Part shown: in pieces, positions 10,240 to 18,047 of the stretch
Numbering within the stretch: position 1 is the stretch's first letter
Layout of the letters: each line of letters begins with the position of its first letter
Source of the DNA: Rhodoferax sp.
GTDB taxonomy: Bacteria > Pseudomonadota > Gammaproteobacteria > Burkholderiales > Burkholderiaceae_C
Assembly (NCBI GenBank): GCA_025351745.1
Contig: JANXVI010000184.1
Coordinates: 1 to 34,373, forward strand
Reading direction: 5' to 3'
Length of the DNA: 34,373 nt
Made by a program: the position numbers and the translations under genes
The notes under the pieces: model-generated
Database searches by the model: none
What the model was told of the DNA's origin: nothing
Seen by the model: the letters and a program-made list of their open reading frames with translations, nothing else

Positions 10240-10342
10240 GGTTTCCCCGCGAGACGGTTATGCAACGGCATGCGCGCCGTATACATCGATTTACACTATT
10301 GGACTTCACAAACCGCGTGGCGGGGGCTACAGTGGCCCCTCT

Positions 10343-10588
10343 ATGGCGACGTTCAAGACCAAGACCCTTTACAAGTGCCGCGACTGCGCAGCCACCAGCT
10401 ACCAGCCGGTGATAGATCGCGGACCCAGCGGTGCCTTGCAGGCCACGGGCCAGTATCGTTGCGGTGGATGCCGCAATATCTTTGCGTCGATTCGCGCCTG
10501 GTGGGAGCCGCGCAGGAATCCCGAATTTAAACCCAGCGTCTTTCAACCCAGTGCGTTCCAGCCCAGTTCGTTTTCTGGGCTTCGGTAA
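10343..10588 (+). CDS. Small zinc-ribbon hypothetical protein with FQPS tail
   Basis: An 81-residue protein with two CxxC knuckles, Cys12/Cys15 (CRDC) and Cys40/Cys43 (CGGC), spaced as in a zinc ribbon. No function is recognised. The tail contains three near-repeats KPSVFQPSAFQPSSF encoded by ~15-base tandem units (10531-10575), suggesting slippage growth of the C-terminus. The ATG is preceded by a small GGGGC/GCCCC hairpin (10323-10339). The 3' end lies 12 bases from the convergent SnoaL gene. Coding status is supported by the paired cysteines and by frame, but not by a known family. Confidence 0.65.
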   Translation: MATFKTKTLYKCRDCAATSYQPVIDRGPSGALQATGQYRCGGCRNIFASIRAWWEPRRNPEFKPSVFQPSAFQPSSFSGLR

Positions 10589-10600
10589 CACGGCAATTCG

Positions 10601-11083
10601 TCAAGAATTTGCGCGCTTCCTGAGCCAGCGCATAAGCCCACCGATCAGTGGCAATTTTTCATACAGTTCCTGCGCGGCATCCCAATAGTCACGGTGCAAG
10701 GTCACCAGTCCAGCGTCTGAAAACACCAAGTGGCTGGTGCCGCGTATGGTCTGCACCGTGTGCGGGTCGAAACGCTTGAAGCGAAAGTGAAAATCCCACA
10801 ACAGAAAGCATTGCAGGCCCTGCACCACCTGGCCCGTGACGACAAAACGGGGCTCCTCCAGAGCCATAAACATATGGTGAAAAACCGCTTCAATGGCGGG
10901 CAGACCCTGCACATCGTTAAACGGGTCCACAAATCGCGCGCCACTGTCGTACAGGCCGGCCAACTGCCCCAAGTTGCCGGGTGTCATCGATTCAAAGAAT
11001 GCGACTACGCGGGCAACAGGCGGTGCAGCGGGTGCGACCGCGGCATCGGGAGCGGAAATGGCTGTGAAGGCAAGATTGCTCAT
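10601..11083 (-). CDS. SnoaL-like / NTF2-like protein, last gene of lipid operon
   Basis: A 160-residue protein of the NTF2-like fold (SnoaL type): VARVVAFFESMTPGNLGQLAGLYDSGARFVDPFNDVQG (quoted in part: YDSGARFVDPFNDVQG) is the helix-plus-strand start, and LWDFHFRFKR and GTSHLVFSDAGLVTLHRDYWDA form the later sheet. Such proteins act as small cyclases, isomerases or binding proteins; the substrate is unknown. The start at MSNLAFTAI overlaps the SDR stop (ATGA). In gamma- and betaproteobacteria this protein commonly accompanies the SDR, FAD oxidoreductase, DUF1365 and cyclopropane synthase genes found just upstream here. Confidence 0.85.
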   Translation of the reverse strand: MSNLAFTAISAPDAAVAPAAPPVARVVAFFESMTPGNLGQLAGLYDSGARFVDPFNDVQGLPAIEAVFHHMFMALEEPRFVVTGQVVQGLQCFLLWDFHFRFKRFDPHTVQTIRGTSHLVFSDAGLVTLHRDYWDAAQELYEKLPLIGGLMRWLRKRANS

Positions 11084-11871
11084 GGGGTGAGGCGGCGCGC
11101 CAGTTGGAAGAACAGGCGAGTGGGCATGAGGCGCAGTGCCTTGAGCCACAGCGTAAAGCGCTTGGGGAAGTGGATTTCAAACGCGCCCAGCGCCCAGCCA
11201 TGCAGGATGGAGTGCGCCGCTTGCGCGGGTGTCAGCAGGGCGGGCATTGCAAAGTCGTTGCTCGCGGTCAGCGGGGTCTGTACAAAGCCTGGGTTGATGA
11301 TGGAGACGCCCAGGCCCTTGCCGTGCAGGTCCAGGTACAGCGTTTCGGCCAGGTTAATCAGCGCCGCCTTGGTCGGGCCATACGCCAGGCTATTGGGCAG
11401 CCCTCGGTAGCCTGCCACACTGCCTACCAGGCTGATGTGGCCGCTACCCCGCGCCAACAAAGCCGGCAGCACGGCATCCAGCACATACAGAGCACCGAGG
11501 TAGTTGACCTCGTTGTGGCGCACCATGTCGGGTAGGTCCAATGCGTCGGCGCGCATGGCGGCGTAATGCCCGGCGCAATACACCACGCAGTCCAGCGGCC
11601 CCTGTGCCAGCAATTGCGCGGCGGCGGCCTTGACCGCCAGGGGCAGGGTGACATCCAGCGCCAGCGACTGGCTGCCCGGGTGCGCATCGACAAACCCGGC
11701 CAGTGATGCGGCGTTGCGCGCCGACACCACCACACGGGCGCCTTGACCATGTAAGGCCTCGGCCGTCGCCTGGCCGATGCCGCTGGACGCACCGACGATC
11801 CATACGGTCTTGCCAGCCCAGTCCGCCTGGGGCGGGTTGAGCGGTGGCAGGAAGACGTTAAGTAGGGGCAT
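11080..11871 (-). CDS. Short-chain dehydrogenase/reductase
   Basis: A 263-residue NAD(P)-dependent oxidoreductase. The cofactor motif is GASSGIG at residues 27-33, DVT lies near residue 72, the NAG-like motif appears as YCAG, and the catalytic pair is Tyr164 and Lys168 (YGPTK), with a serine about 14 residues earlier. The C-terminal 30 residues (FTLWLKALRLMPTRLFFQL) are hydrophobic or amphipathic and may touch the membrane. The start at MPLLNVFLPP was chosen because everything upstream in frame is family A repeat. It probably reduces or oxidises a lipid intermediate in the operon's pathway; this is inference from neighbours. Confidence 0.93.
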   Translation of the reverse strand: MPLLNVFLPPLNPPQADWAGKTVWIVGASSGIGQATAEALHGQGARVVVSARNAASLAGFVDAHPGSQSLALDVTLPLAVKAAAAQLLAQGPLDCVVYCAGHYAAMRADALDLPDMVRHNEVNYLGALYVLDAVLPALLARGSGHISLVGSVAGYRGLPNSLAYGPTKAALINLAETLYLDLHGKGLGVSIINPGFVQTPLTASNDFAMPALLTPAQAAHSILHGWALGAFEIHFPKRFTLWLKALRLMPTRLFFQLARRLTP

Positions 11872-11885
11872 GGTGAAAGATGCTC

Positions 11886-11943
11886 TGAATTTGATAGCTG
11901 AGTGTGTAGATTGGACGAGGGCTAGCGGCCTATTTTCCTTAAG
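11886..11943 (+). repeat. Family A repeat between DUF3833 and SDR genes
   Basis: Intergenic copy reading GAATTTGATAGC, then ACGAGGGCTAGCGGCC and TATTTTCCTTAAG. It fills nearly all of the 83-base gap, the largest gap in an otherwise tightly packed operon. Confidence 0.85.
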
Positions 11944-11954
11944 CGTTCGCGGTT

Positions 11955-12599
11955 TCAACGCTTGGTGAACGACAACGTCACTTCACCCAAGCGCATGCCA
12001 AACTTGGACATGGCGGCCTTGTTCAGCATGACCTTGTCGCTCACCAGGTACATCCAGTCGTCGAACTGGACGTCGATAACCCGTGCCGCCACGCTTGCCG
12101 CCTCGCGGGGTGCGCTGCCCCCACTTCCGGAGGGGTCGCTGCGCACCGGGGCACTCGCGCCTTGGGGCGGTCCGGCGTCGCTCGGCTGTTCTCCAATCGG
12201 CAGGCGCAGCGTGTAGGACCAGTGGAAGGCATTGCCACGGCTTTCGCCCATTGCTTCACCAACTACGTCGTCGGCACGGCCCACGAAGCGGCCATTGCCG
12301 AGCTGTTTGAGGTGCCAGATGCGGGTTTGTTTGGTTCCGTCGGAGTAGCTGAAGTCTTCGTTCAGCACGCCCTCGTCCCCGGTCCAACTGCACAGCATCA
12401 GCACGGTAAAGCGTTTGACGACGGAACCCGACCGGTCGGTAAACACGCCATAGGCGTCCAGCGTGCCGTTGAAGTACTGCTGCAAGTCCAGCCTGGGTTG
12501 CTGGTTGGCATAGTCGTCTATGTTTTGGGTCGCGCAACCCCCCAAAAGAAGTGCAAAACTGGCGCCAGCAAGGGCTAGGATCAATCGCCGTTTCATCAT
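11955..12599 (-). CDS. DUF3833 lipoprotein with an inserted low-complexity segment
   Basis: A 214-residue predicted lipoprotein: the N-terminus MMKRRLILALAGASFALLLGGC has a lipobox ending at Cys22. The body matches DUF3833 (LDLQQYFNGTLDAYGVFTDRSG, WHLKQLGNGRFVGRADDVVG, DVQFDDWMYLVSDKVMLNKA, FGMRLGEVTLSFTKR; each shorter than the family). The protein's biochemical role is unknown, but the family travels with FAD oxidoreductase/DUF1365/cyclopropane synthase clusters. Residues about 138-172 (PSDAGPPQGASA... to REAASVAAR) are proline/serine-rich and interrupt two conserved strands; this is a family B repeat in frame. The ATG overlaps the MFS stop. Confidence 0.88.
   Translation of the reverse strand: MMKRRLILALAGASFALLLGGCATQNIDDYANQQPRLDLQQYFNGTLDAYGVFTDRSGSVVKRFTVLMLCSWTGDEGVLNEDFSYSDGTKQTRIWHLKQLGNGRFVGRADDVVGEAMGESRGNAFHWSYTLRLPIGEQPSDAGPPQGASAPVRSDPSGSGGSAPREAASVAARVIDVQFDDWMYLVSDKVMLNKAAMSKFGMRLGEVTLSFTKR
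12083..12190 (-). repeat. Family B repeat inserted in frame in the DUF3833 gene
   Basis: The minus strand contains GAGGCGGCAAGCGTGGCGGC, which matches the insert in the cyclopropane synthase gene in the same frame, preceded by a GC-rich core with CCTCCGGAAGTGGGGGC. Boundaries are approximate, set from where the DUF3833 pattern resumes. Confidence 0.65.
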
Positions 12600-13915
12600 G
12601 AAGTTCTCCGCAAAATGAATCCATACAAAAGCAGGGCTGCCAGCAGCTTCAGCGCGCATGGCAACAGGCAATAGGCCATGCTCAGCACTTGCAAGGCCTG
12701 GGGGTCGCGCGTGCCGGGCACATAGCCCAGCGCGCCCAGCACCGGCAGCGCGACGCCGGCGGCCAGCGCCAGGTTGAGCTTGGTCGCAAAATTCCACCAG
12801 CCAAAGTACGCGCCCTCCGCCTGGCCGCGGTCGCCGCTGTCGGCAATGGTGCCCGCCAAAAGCGCAGCGGGCAGCACCAGATCGGTCCCCAGTGCGGCGC
12901 CCGACAACGCGCAGACCAGCAAAAATCCAGCCAAATCCCCGGCACCCAGCGCCAGCGCAAAGGCAAATACAGCGATGGAAAGCAGCATCCCCAGCCCCCA
13001 GGTACGCGCAAGGCCGATTCGCCCCACCAGCCGCAACCACAGCGGAATGGCCGACGCAGCGCAGACAAAGTAAACGCCCAAAAACAAAGGTTCCCAAGAC
13101 GTCGGGGCCTGTAAACGGTCTTGTACAAAAAACAGCAACAGCGTGGCCGGCAGGGCGCTGGCAATGCCGTTCACGACAAACACGGCTAGCAGCGCACGAA
13201 AACCGGGGCGTGTGAAGGGCAGGGTCATGCTGGAGCGCGCCGAGGGATAGACGACAGCGCTTCCACTACCGATCTCCGTGCGATGCTGGGCGGGCGACAG
13301 AGCAAGTGGTGGGGCTGGTGCCTTGCTCCAACCCAGCCAAGCCAACATCAATGCTATAAAAAGCAGAGCGGTAGTGCAAGGTAATCCGAGGGCTACAGGG
13401 CTGATTGATGCAATGACGACACCCAGCAGGCCCAAGCCTTCACGCCACGCGACGATGCGGCTGCGCTGCACTTCGTCGCCACCCAGCCGCGCGCCCCAGG
13501 ACTGGTGCAACACGCTCAAGGCGCTGTAGGCGGCATAAGTCAGCGCGAGCGCGGCCGCCGCCCATAGCAGCACCGGTTGCAAGGCCCGCACCGGTGGGAA
13601 GAACAATGCAGTAAAACCCAGGCCCAGCGCAACTGCAGCCACGGCCGCCCAGCGCAAAACAACCGCAGCCGAGCGTGTAAAGAGCCCGTCGCTCCAGCGC
13701 CCCAACAGCGGGTCGATCACTGCGTCGAACAAGCGGGCCCCCAGCAGCAGCAGGCCCAGGCTGGCCAGCGGCACGCCAAAGGCGCGCGCGTAATGGTTAG
13801 GCAGCAGAACATACAGCGGCAGCGCCACAAACGCTAGTGGCAGGCCCATCAAGCCATAGCGCCAGCCCTGGCGCCAGGTGAAGGCTGCAGCGGCAATGGG
13901 GCTCGCGGCGCTCAT
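12596..13915 (-). CDS. MFS transporter (MFS_2/GPH-like)
   Basis: A 439-residue inner-membrane protein with about twelve hydrophobic segments. The loop motif GARLFDAVIDPLLGRWSDG near residues 50-68 is typical of the MFS_2/GPH group. Within this operon it could move a lipid precursor or flip a lipid rather than import sugar; this is inference. The start at MSAASPIAAAAFTWRQGWRYG overlaps the stop of the upstream gene (ATGA). Residues about 172-189 (SPVALGLPCTTALLFIAL) are encoded by a family A repeat and form part of a membrane helix. Confidence 0.9.
   Translation of the reverse strand: MSAASPIAAAAFTWRQGWRYGLMGLPLAFVALPLYVLLPNHYARAFGVPLASLGLLLLGARLFDAVIDPLLGRWSDGLFTRSAAVVLRWAAVAAVALGLGFTALFFPPVRALQPVLLWAAAALALTYAAYSALSVLHQSWGARLGGDEVQRSRIVAWREGLGLLGVVIASISPVALGLPCTTALLFIALMLAWLGWSKAPAPPLALSPAQHRTEIGSGSAVVYPSARSSMTLPFTRPGFRALLAVFVVNGIASALPATLLLFFVQDRLQAPTSWEPLFLGVYFVCAASAIPLWLRLVGRIGLARTWGLGMLLSIAVFAFALALGAGDLAGFLLVCALSGAALGTDLVLPAALLAGTIADSGDRGQAEGAYFGWWNFATKLNLALAAGVALPVLGALGYVPGTRDPQALQVLSMAYCLLPCALKLLAALLLYGFILRRTS
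13350..13402 (+). repeat. Family A repeat inside the MFS gene
   Basis: The plus strand reads ATGCTATAAAAAGCAGAGCG, then CCGAGGGCTACAGGG. It is opposite to the gene, so translation runs through it as SPVALGLPCTTALLFIAL, the same orientation and codon frame as the copies in the ligase and M48 genes. Confidence 0.75.
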
Positions 13916-14511
13916 GGGGCGGCGTGGGCCAGCAAGGCGGCGCGCAGGCGGGGTTCGCTGGTGGAGTCGGCCAGCCAGATACCGAAGAACGCGCGGCTGA
14001 AATCCGGGTCGGCCACTACGGCCCGGGCCACGCCGTTGAGCCAAAAACGGGCACCCACGCCGGGTTGGTGCAGCCCGGTAAGCCGATCACCCGTTTTGAC
14101 ATCAGGAAACGCCTCTTGCATCGCGGCCAGCCATCGTTGCTCTTGCACTGGCGCCAAGGTTGCCGACTTGCGCATTTCCTCCAGCGAACGCTGGGCAATG
14201 GCGTGGCCATCCAGGTTGCGCAAATAGCGCAATTGCAGCGCCAATACCGATTGCGTATAGCGGCGCGCACTGAAACCCGGCGCCACCCACAGCGATGCGT
14301 CATAGACGTTGAAGGTGAAGTAACGCATGCGGGCAGTGCCCACCCATTGCGCGACGGGCAGCTCGGTCGCGAGCTCCGGTGGTGCCACCAAGGGGCTTGA
14401 CCCAGGCCCCGACTCCTGCGCTTCCACCATGGCCGGAGCGCCGAGCGCTACCAAGGAAAGCCGGCTGAGCGTGGTAGCGCTCGCAAGAACCATGGTACGG
14501 CGGTTCAGCAT
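13912..14511 (-). CDS. Chalcone-isomerase-like exported protein
   Basis: A 199-residue protein with an N-terminal signal-like stretch (MLNRRTMVLASATTLSRLSL, cleavage probably after VEAQ). The segment MRYFTFNVYDASLWVAPGF, followed by LQLRYLRNLDGHAIAQRS and the end SRAFFGIWLADSTSEPRLRAALL, is the chalcone isomerase-like family found in many proteobacteria. Bacterial members are usually not plant-type isomerases, and I assume a lipid- or fatty-acid-binding role at most. It is located between the cyclopropane synthase and MFS genes and overlaps the MFS start. An in-frame ATG six codons later is an alternative start. Confidence 0.85.
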   Translation of the reverse strand: MLNRRTMVLASATTLSRLSLVALGAPAMVEAQESGPGSSPLVAPPELATELPVAQWVGTARMRYFTFNVYDASLWVAPGFSARRYTQSVLALQLRYLRNLDGHAIAQRSLEEMRKSATLAPVQEQRWLAAMQEAFPDVKTGDRLTGLHQPGVGARFWLNGVARAVVADPDFSRAFFGIWLADSTSEPRLRAALLAHAAP

Positions 14512-14553
14512 GGGGTGGATCGCCTATGTGGTGGTAAGTGGGCCTTGCCCGCC

Positions 14554-15858
14554 TCAGGCAGCGGGCTTGCGCAACGTGTATTGCACGACATCGATGTTGT
14601 CTTCCATGAAGGCCGCCTCGCAGTAGGCCAAATAGAACTCCCAGATATGGAGGAAGCGTGTATCAAAGCCCTTCTTGAGCACTTGAGCGCGCTGGGCCAT
14701 GAAATCTTCACGCCAGCGCTTGAGCGTTTCGGCATAGTCGCGACCGAACGCCAGTTCTTCGATTACTTCCAAACCCGCAGCCTGGGCCTGACGGCGGAAT
14801 TCACGCGGGCATGGTAAGCAGCCACCGGGAAAGATGTACTGCTGGATGAAGTCGGTGGAACCCACATAACGTTCGAACAATGTGTCATCGATAACGATGC
14901 TTTGCAAGCAGGCATAGCCTCCGGGCTTGAGCAATTTGGAGACGGCAGCGAAGTAGGTGGGCCAGTATTCGCGGCCCACGGCTTCGACCATTTCAATCGA
15001 GCAGATGGCGTCAAACGGCGCGTCGTCGATGTCGCGGTAGTCCTGTAGCCTTAGGTCACATGCCCCCACGCTTGCCGCTTCGTAGGCTACTGCGCCTCCT
15101 GTGGAACCCCTCGCACCTTCGAGCGGCCGGGCGTTGCCCAAGCGTGGCACACCCAGGCGGTGCAGCCGCTCCTGGGCCGAGATCAATTGTTCGCTGCTGA
15201 GGGTTACGCCCGTCACAAAAGCACCGCGTTCTACCGTCGCCATCTCGGCCAGTGCGCCCCAACCGCAGCCGATTTCCAATACCCGGTCGCCCGCCTTGAC
15301 ACGCGCCTGGTCCAACGCGCGGCGTACTTTCGTTTTTTGGGCTTGCGCCATCGTCTGCGTGAAGTCTCCGTGGAACAGTGCGCTGGAGTAGTTCATCGTC
15401 TCGTCCAGCCACAGGCGGTAGAACGCGTTGCCCAAGTCGTAATGGGCGTGGATGTTTTTCTGGCTGTTGTTGCGCGTGTTGCGGTTGAGCAGGTGTTTGA
15501 CGCGGTACAAGAGTCGCCCTGCCCAGGTGCCGTAGATCACGCTCTCGACTTCGGCGCGGTTTTTCACCAGCACCCGCAACAGGTCTACCAGGTTGGGCGT
15601 GCTCCAGTCACCGGCGATAAAGGATTCGGCAAAGCCGATGTCGCCCGATTTGAGCGCTGCGCCGCAGACATTCCAGTTGTGCAGGTTCAGCGTGGCGTGG
15701 GGCATCTCGCCCTTGCCAAAACGTTGCATGCTGCCGTCCGGAAACTGCAATGTCAGTGTGCCATGGCGCAGGTTTTGCAGCAGGCGCAACACGGTGCGTG
15801 CAGCCGCCGGCGTACCCCGGGGAATGGAGAAGGTGGTGGGTGCTGTTGCGGTGTTCAT
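14554..15858 (-). CDS. cfa: Cyclopropane-fatty-acyl-phospholipid synthase family methyltransferase
   Basis: A 434-residue SAM-dependent enzyme acting on unsaturated acyl chains of membrane phospholipids. The SAM motif VLEIGCGWGALAE is near residue 190. AHYDLGNAFYRLWLDETMNYSSA, CSIEMVEAVGREYWPTYF and the C-terminal FYLAYCEAAF are cyclopropane synthase landmarks (each quoted in part by the family). Some relatives do not make a ring but add a methyl group, for example in furan fatty acid or 10-methyl lipid synthesis, so product assignment is open. After QERLHRLGV a 30-residue insert (PRLGNARPLEGARG... to YEAASVGA) interrupts the usual run into CDLRLQDYRDI; it is a family B repeat. The enzyme probably tolerates it because it lies in a surface loop. 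Confidence 0.92.
   Translation of the reverse strand: MNTATAPTTFSIPRGTPAAARTVLRLLQNLRHGTLTLQFPDGSMQRFGKGEMPHATLNLHNWNVCGAALKSGDIGFAESFIAGDWSTPNLVDLLRVLVKNRAEVESVIYGTWAGRLLYRVKHLLNRNTRNNSQKNIHAHYDLGNAFYRLWLDETMNYSSALFHGDFTQTMAQAQKTKVRRALDQARVKAGDRVLEIGCGWGALAEMATVERGAFVTGVTLSSEQLISAQERLHRLGVPRLGNARPLEGARGSTGGAVAYEAASVGACDLRLQDYRDIDDAPFDAICSIEMVEAVGREYWPTYFAAVSKLLKPGGYACLQSIVIDDTLFERYVGSTDFIQQYIFPGGCLPCPREFRRQAQAAGLEVIEELAFGRDYAETLKRWREDFMAQRAQVLKKGFDTRFLHIWEFYLAYCEAAFMEDNIDVVQYTLRKPAA
15061..15150 (-). repeat. Family B repeat inserted in frame in the cfa-like gene
   Basis: The insert spans 30 codons without frameshift. Its end, GAAGCGGCAAGCGTGGGGGC, differs at two or three bases from the corresponding part of the DUF3833 insert and is read in the same frame as EAASV. 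Confidence 0.65.
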
Positions 15859-15872
15859 GGTGTGGGCTCAGG

Positions 15873-16709
15873 TCAGCGGGTGGTGAAGTGTTTGGGTGGC
15901 ACGGGCTTGCCAAAAAATGGCGTCTTTTTGCACAACAGCTTGATGGCCTGCCAATGGATGCGCAGCACAACGCCCACCGTCATGGCGGGGTAATGCCACA
16001 GCGCGTGGCGCACGGATTGGCGGGTCAGCGGCTCCAGTTGGCCGCTGACGCTGGTCTCAATCAACGGGCCGTTGGCGTCGTCAAAATCGACGCGAGCCAC
16101 CGTGTGGAGCCGGTCCGGGGTGAACATGAAGCGAAAGCGGTAGCCTCCTTCCACGGGTGCAAAAGGCGACACATGGAAGACCTTGTCGGCACGCTGCTCC
16201 GCGCCAAACTGCGGATGGTCCAGCAGGTAGCAGTGCCGCTCGCCAAACGTGTTGTTGACCTCCACGACAATCGCACGCAGCGTGCCGTCCTTGCGGTGGC
16301 AGTACCAGAAGCTCACCGGTTTGAAGGTGTGGCCCAGCACGCGCGGGTAGCAGTGCAGCCAGACCTCGCCATCGGCCGGGTCGGCGTGCACATCGGTGTG
16401 CGCACTTCCAATGCCCTCGCTGCCCAGCAAGGCGTCCAACCAGGCCAGCGCTCCGCCTTGTTCCGGGCCGCGGCCATCGCCATGGTCGGCGTCGTAAAAG
16501 CTTAGCGCAGCGAAGCGGTTGCAGGCCAGCGCGGTGCTGCCTAGGTTGCGCAGGCTGCGCATGGGCAGCATCAGGAAGTACGTGCCGTAGTTAAACGCAT
16601 TGCGCACCGGCGCCAGGCGTGTATGGCGCACCTGGCCAAATCCGATCATCGGAACTGCTGGCAAAGCCATTGGCGCTGGAGGCGCGCAGGGTGCGTGGGG
16701 CTGTTCCAT
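15873..16709 (-). CDS. DUF1365 family protein
   Basis: A 278-residue protein of the DUF1365 family: GQVRHTRLAPVRNAFNYGTYFLMLP at the N-terminus, HCYPRVLGHTFKPVSFWYCH in the centre, VEVNNTFGERHCYLL, KVFHVSPFAPVEGGYRFRF and the hydrophobic end (each quoted in part). Members nearly always sit between a COG2907-type FAD oxidoreductase and a cyclopropane synthase-like gene, as here, and are thought to act on membrane lipids. The reaction is not established to my knowledge. The start at 16709 is used; ATGs at 16670 and 16649 are alternatives because the first twenty residues are proline/alanine-rich. Gaps to neighbours are 26 and 14 bases. Confidence 0.9.
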   Translation of the reverse strand: MEQPHAPCAPPAPMALPAVPMIGFGQVRHTRLAPVRNAFNYGTYFLMLPMRSLRNLGSTALACNRFAALSFYDADHGDGRGPEQGGALAWLDALLGSEGIGSAHTDVHADPADGEVWLHCYPRVLGHTFKPVSFWYCHRKDGTLRAIVVEVNNTFGERHCYLLDHPQFGAEQRADKVFHVSPFAPVEGGYRFRFMFTPDRLHTVARVDFDDANGPLIETSVSGQLEPLTRQSVRHALWHYPAMTVGVVLRIHWQAIKLLCKKTPFFGKPVPPKHFTTR

Positions 16710-16735
16710 GGTGCGTGAGGCGATGGGTGGGCAGG

Positions 16736-18031
16736 CTATGGCGCCCGTTGCAATTCGGCTTGCAGGCGGCGCGCCACGCCCAAACCCGATTTCAAACCGT
16801 CTTCGTGGAAGCCATAGCCAGTCCAGGCACCGCAGAAGTAGCTGTTTTGCAGGCCTTGCAGCGCATCGACCTGGCCCTGGGCGCGGATAGCCGCCACATC
16901 GAACACCGGGTGGGCATAGTCAAAGCTGGCATGTACATGGGCCGGGTCTATGTCGACCACAGGGTTTAGCGACACCACCACCGGCTGCTCAAAGGGCACG
17001 GGCTGCAGCATATTGATCAAGTAGTGCAGGCAGACCTGCGCAGCATCGCGCCCGGTATGGCTCGCACGTTGGTAGTTCCAGGCAGCCCAGGCGCGGCGAA
17101 CGCGGGGGAGTACCGACGTGTCGGTGTGCAACACGGCGCGGTTGGCTTGGTAGCGTATGGCGCCCAGTGTCTGCTGTTCGATGCGGCTGGGCTCGGCCAA
17201 CAAAGCCAGCGCCTGGTCCGAATGGCAGGCTAACACCACCTTGTCAAAGCGCTCGGTCTGACCGTTGGCGTGGATGGATACGCCTTGGGCGTCCCTGGTG
17301 ATGCGTTGCACCGGCGTGTTCAGGCGTTTATCGGCAATCTGGCCCACGATTTTTTCCACGTAGTGCCGTGCGCCACCGGCCACTGTCCACCATTGGGGGC
17401 GGTTGCTGACCTGGATCAGGCCGTGGTTGTGACAAAAGCGGATCATGGTGGCCACTGGAAATTGCAGCATCTGGTCGGTGGGGCAGCTCCAGATACAGCC
17501 CAGCATGGGCAAAAAATACCAGGCACTGAATTCGCTCGACAGGCGATGCTGGTCCAAAAACGCCGACAGCGGCTGCATCAGTTCGGACTCTGCGTTGCGC
17601 AATGCCATGTCAGTGCACAACTGGTTGAAGCGCATGACGTCGCGCAGCATGCGCAAGAAGCGCGGGTTGAGCAGGTTGCGGCGCTGCGCGAATACCGTGT
17701 TCAACGAGGAGCCGCTCCATTCCAAAGGTGACTCGCCCGGGGCACCGGGTACTTGCACCGAGAACGACATATCAGAGCGCGCGGTTGGCACCTGCAGATC
17801 GGCAAACAGCTGGATCAATTGTGGGTAGGTGCGCTCGTTGAACACCAGAAAACCGGTGTCGACGCCGAAGGTCTGGTTCACGCCCGTACGCGTAGGCAGA
17901 GTCAAATCGACGGTGTTGGTGTGCCCACCGAAGTAGCTGCCCGCCTCAAACACGCTGAGTTCCGCCTGGCCGCGCAAGGCATGGGCCACACCCAAGCCGG
18001 AGATACCGGAACCGATGATGGCGATTTTCAT
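16736..18031 (-). CDS. FAD-dependent amine-oxidase-like protein (COG2907 type), first gene of lipid operon
   Basis: A 431-residue flavoprotein. The dinucleotide-binding motif IGSGISGLGVAHAL starts at residue 6, FEAGSYFGGHTNTVD is the second half of the FAD site, GVDTGFLVFNERTYP follows, and the C-terminal FAD motif is FCGAWTGYGFHEDGLKSG (quoted in part). These proteins are often called NAD/FAD-binding protein or amine oxidase; in lipid clusters they are candidates for desaturation or oxidation of acyl chains. The start ATG at 18031 matches the family; a TTG four codons upstream is less likely. It heads eight co-directional genes, and its promoter must lie in the AT-rich gap at 18032-18204. 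Confidence 0.92.
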   Translation of the reverse strand: MKIAIIGSGISGLGVAHALRGQAELSVFEAGSYFGGHTNTVDLTLPTRTGVNQTFGVDTGFLVFNERTYPQLIQLFADLQVPTARSDMSFSVQVPGAPGESPLEWSGSSLNTVFAQRRNLLNPRFLRMLRDVMRFNQLCTDMALRNAESELMQPLSAFLDQHRLSSEFSAWYFLPMLGCIWSCPTDQMLQFPVATMIRFCHNHGLIQVSNRPQWWTVAGGARHYVEKIVGQIADKRLNTPVQRITRDAQGVSIHANGQTERFDKVVLACHSDQALALLAEPSRIEQQTLGAIRYQANRAVLHTDTSVLPRVRRAWAAWNYQRASHTGRDAAQVCLHYLINMLQPVPFEQPVVVSLNPVVDIDPAHVHASFDYAHPVFDVAAIRAQGQVDALQGLQNSYFCGAWTGYGFHEDGLKSGLGVARRLQAELQRAP

Positions 18032-18047
18032 GGGGCTGAACAAAACG

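Noticed and set aside
11872-11958. Upstream extension of the SDR (29 codons)
   Set aside because: This is translated repeat sequence (PLALV type); the family-like start is MPLLNVF at 11871.
12560-12590. Another family A repeat (AAGGGCTAGGATC) in the DUF3833 signal peptide
   Set aside because: Only the short core-like sequence agrees and neither arm is present; the residues are an ordinary lipoprotein signal.
12600-13097. Long N-terminal extension of the DUF3833 gene
   Set aside because: It reads the MFS gene in another frame. The lipoprotein signal at MMKRRLI (12599) and the ATGA overlap give the real start.
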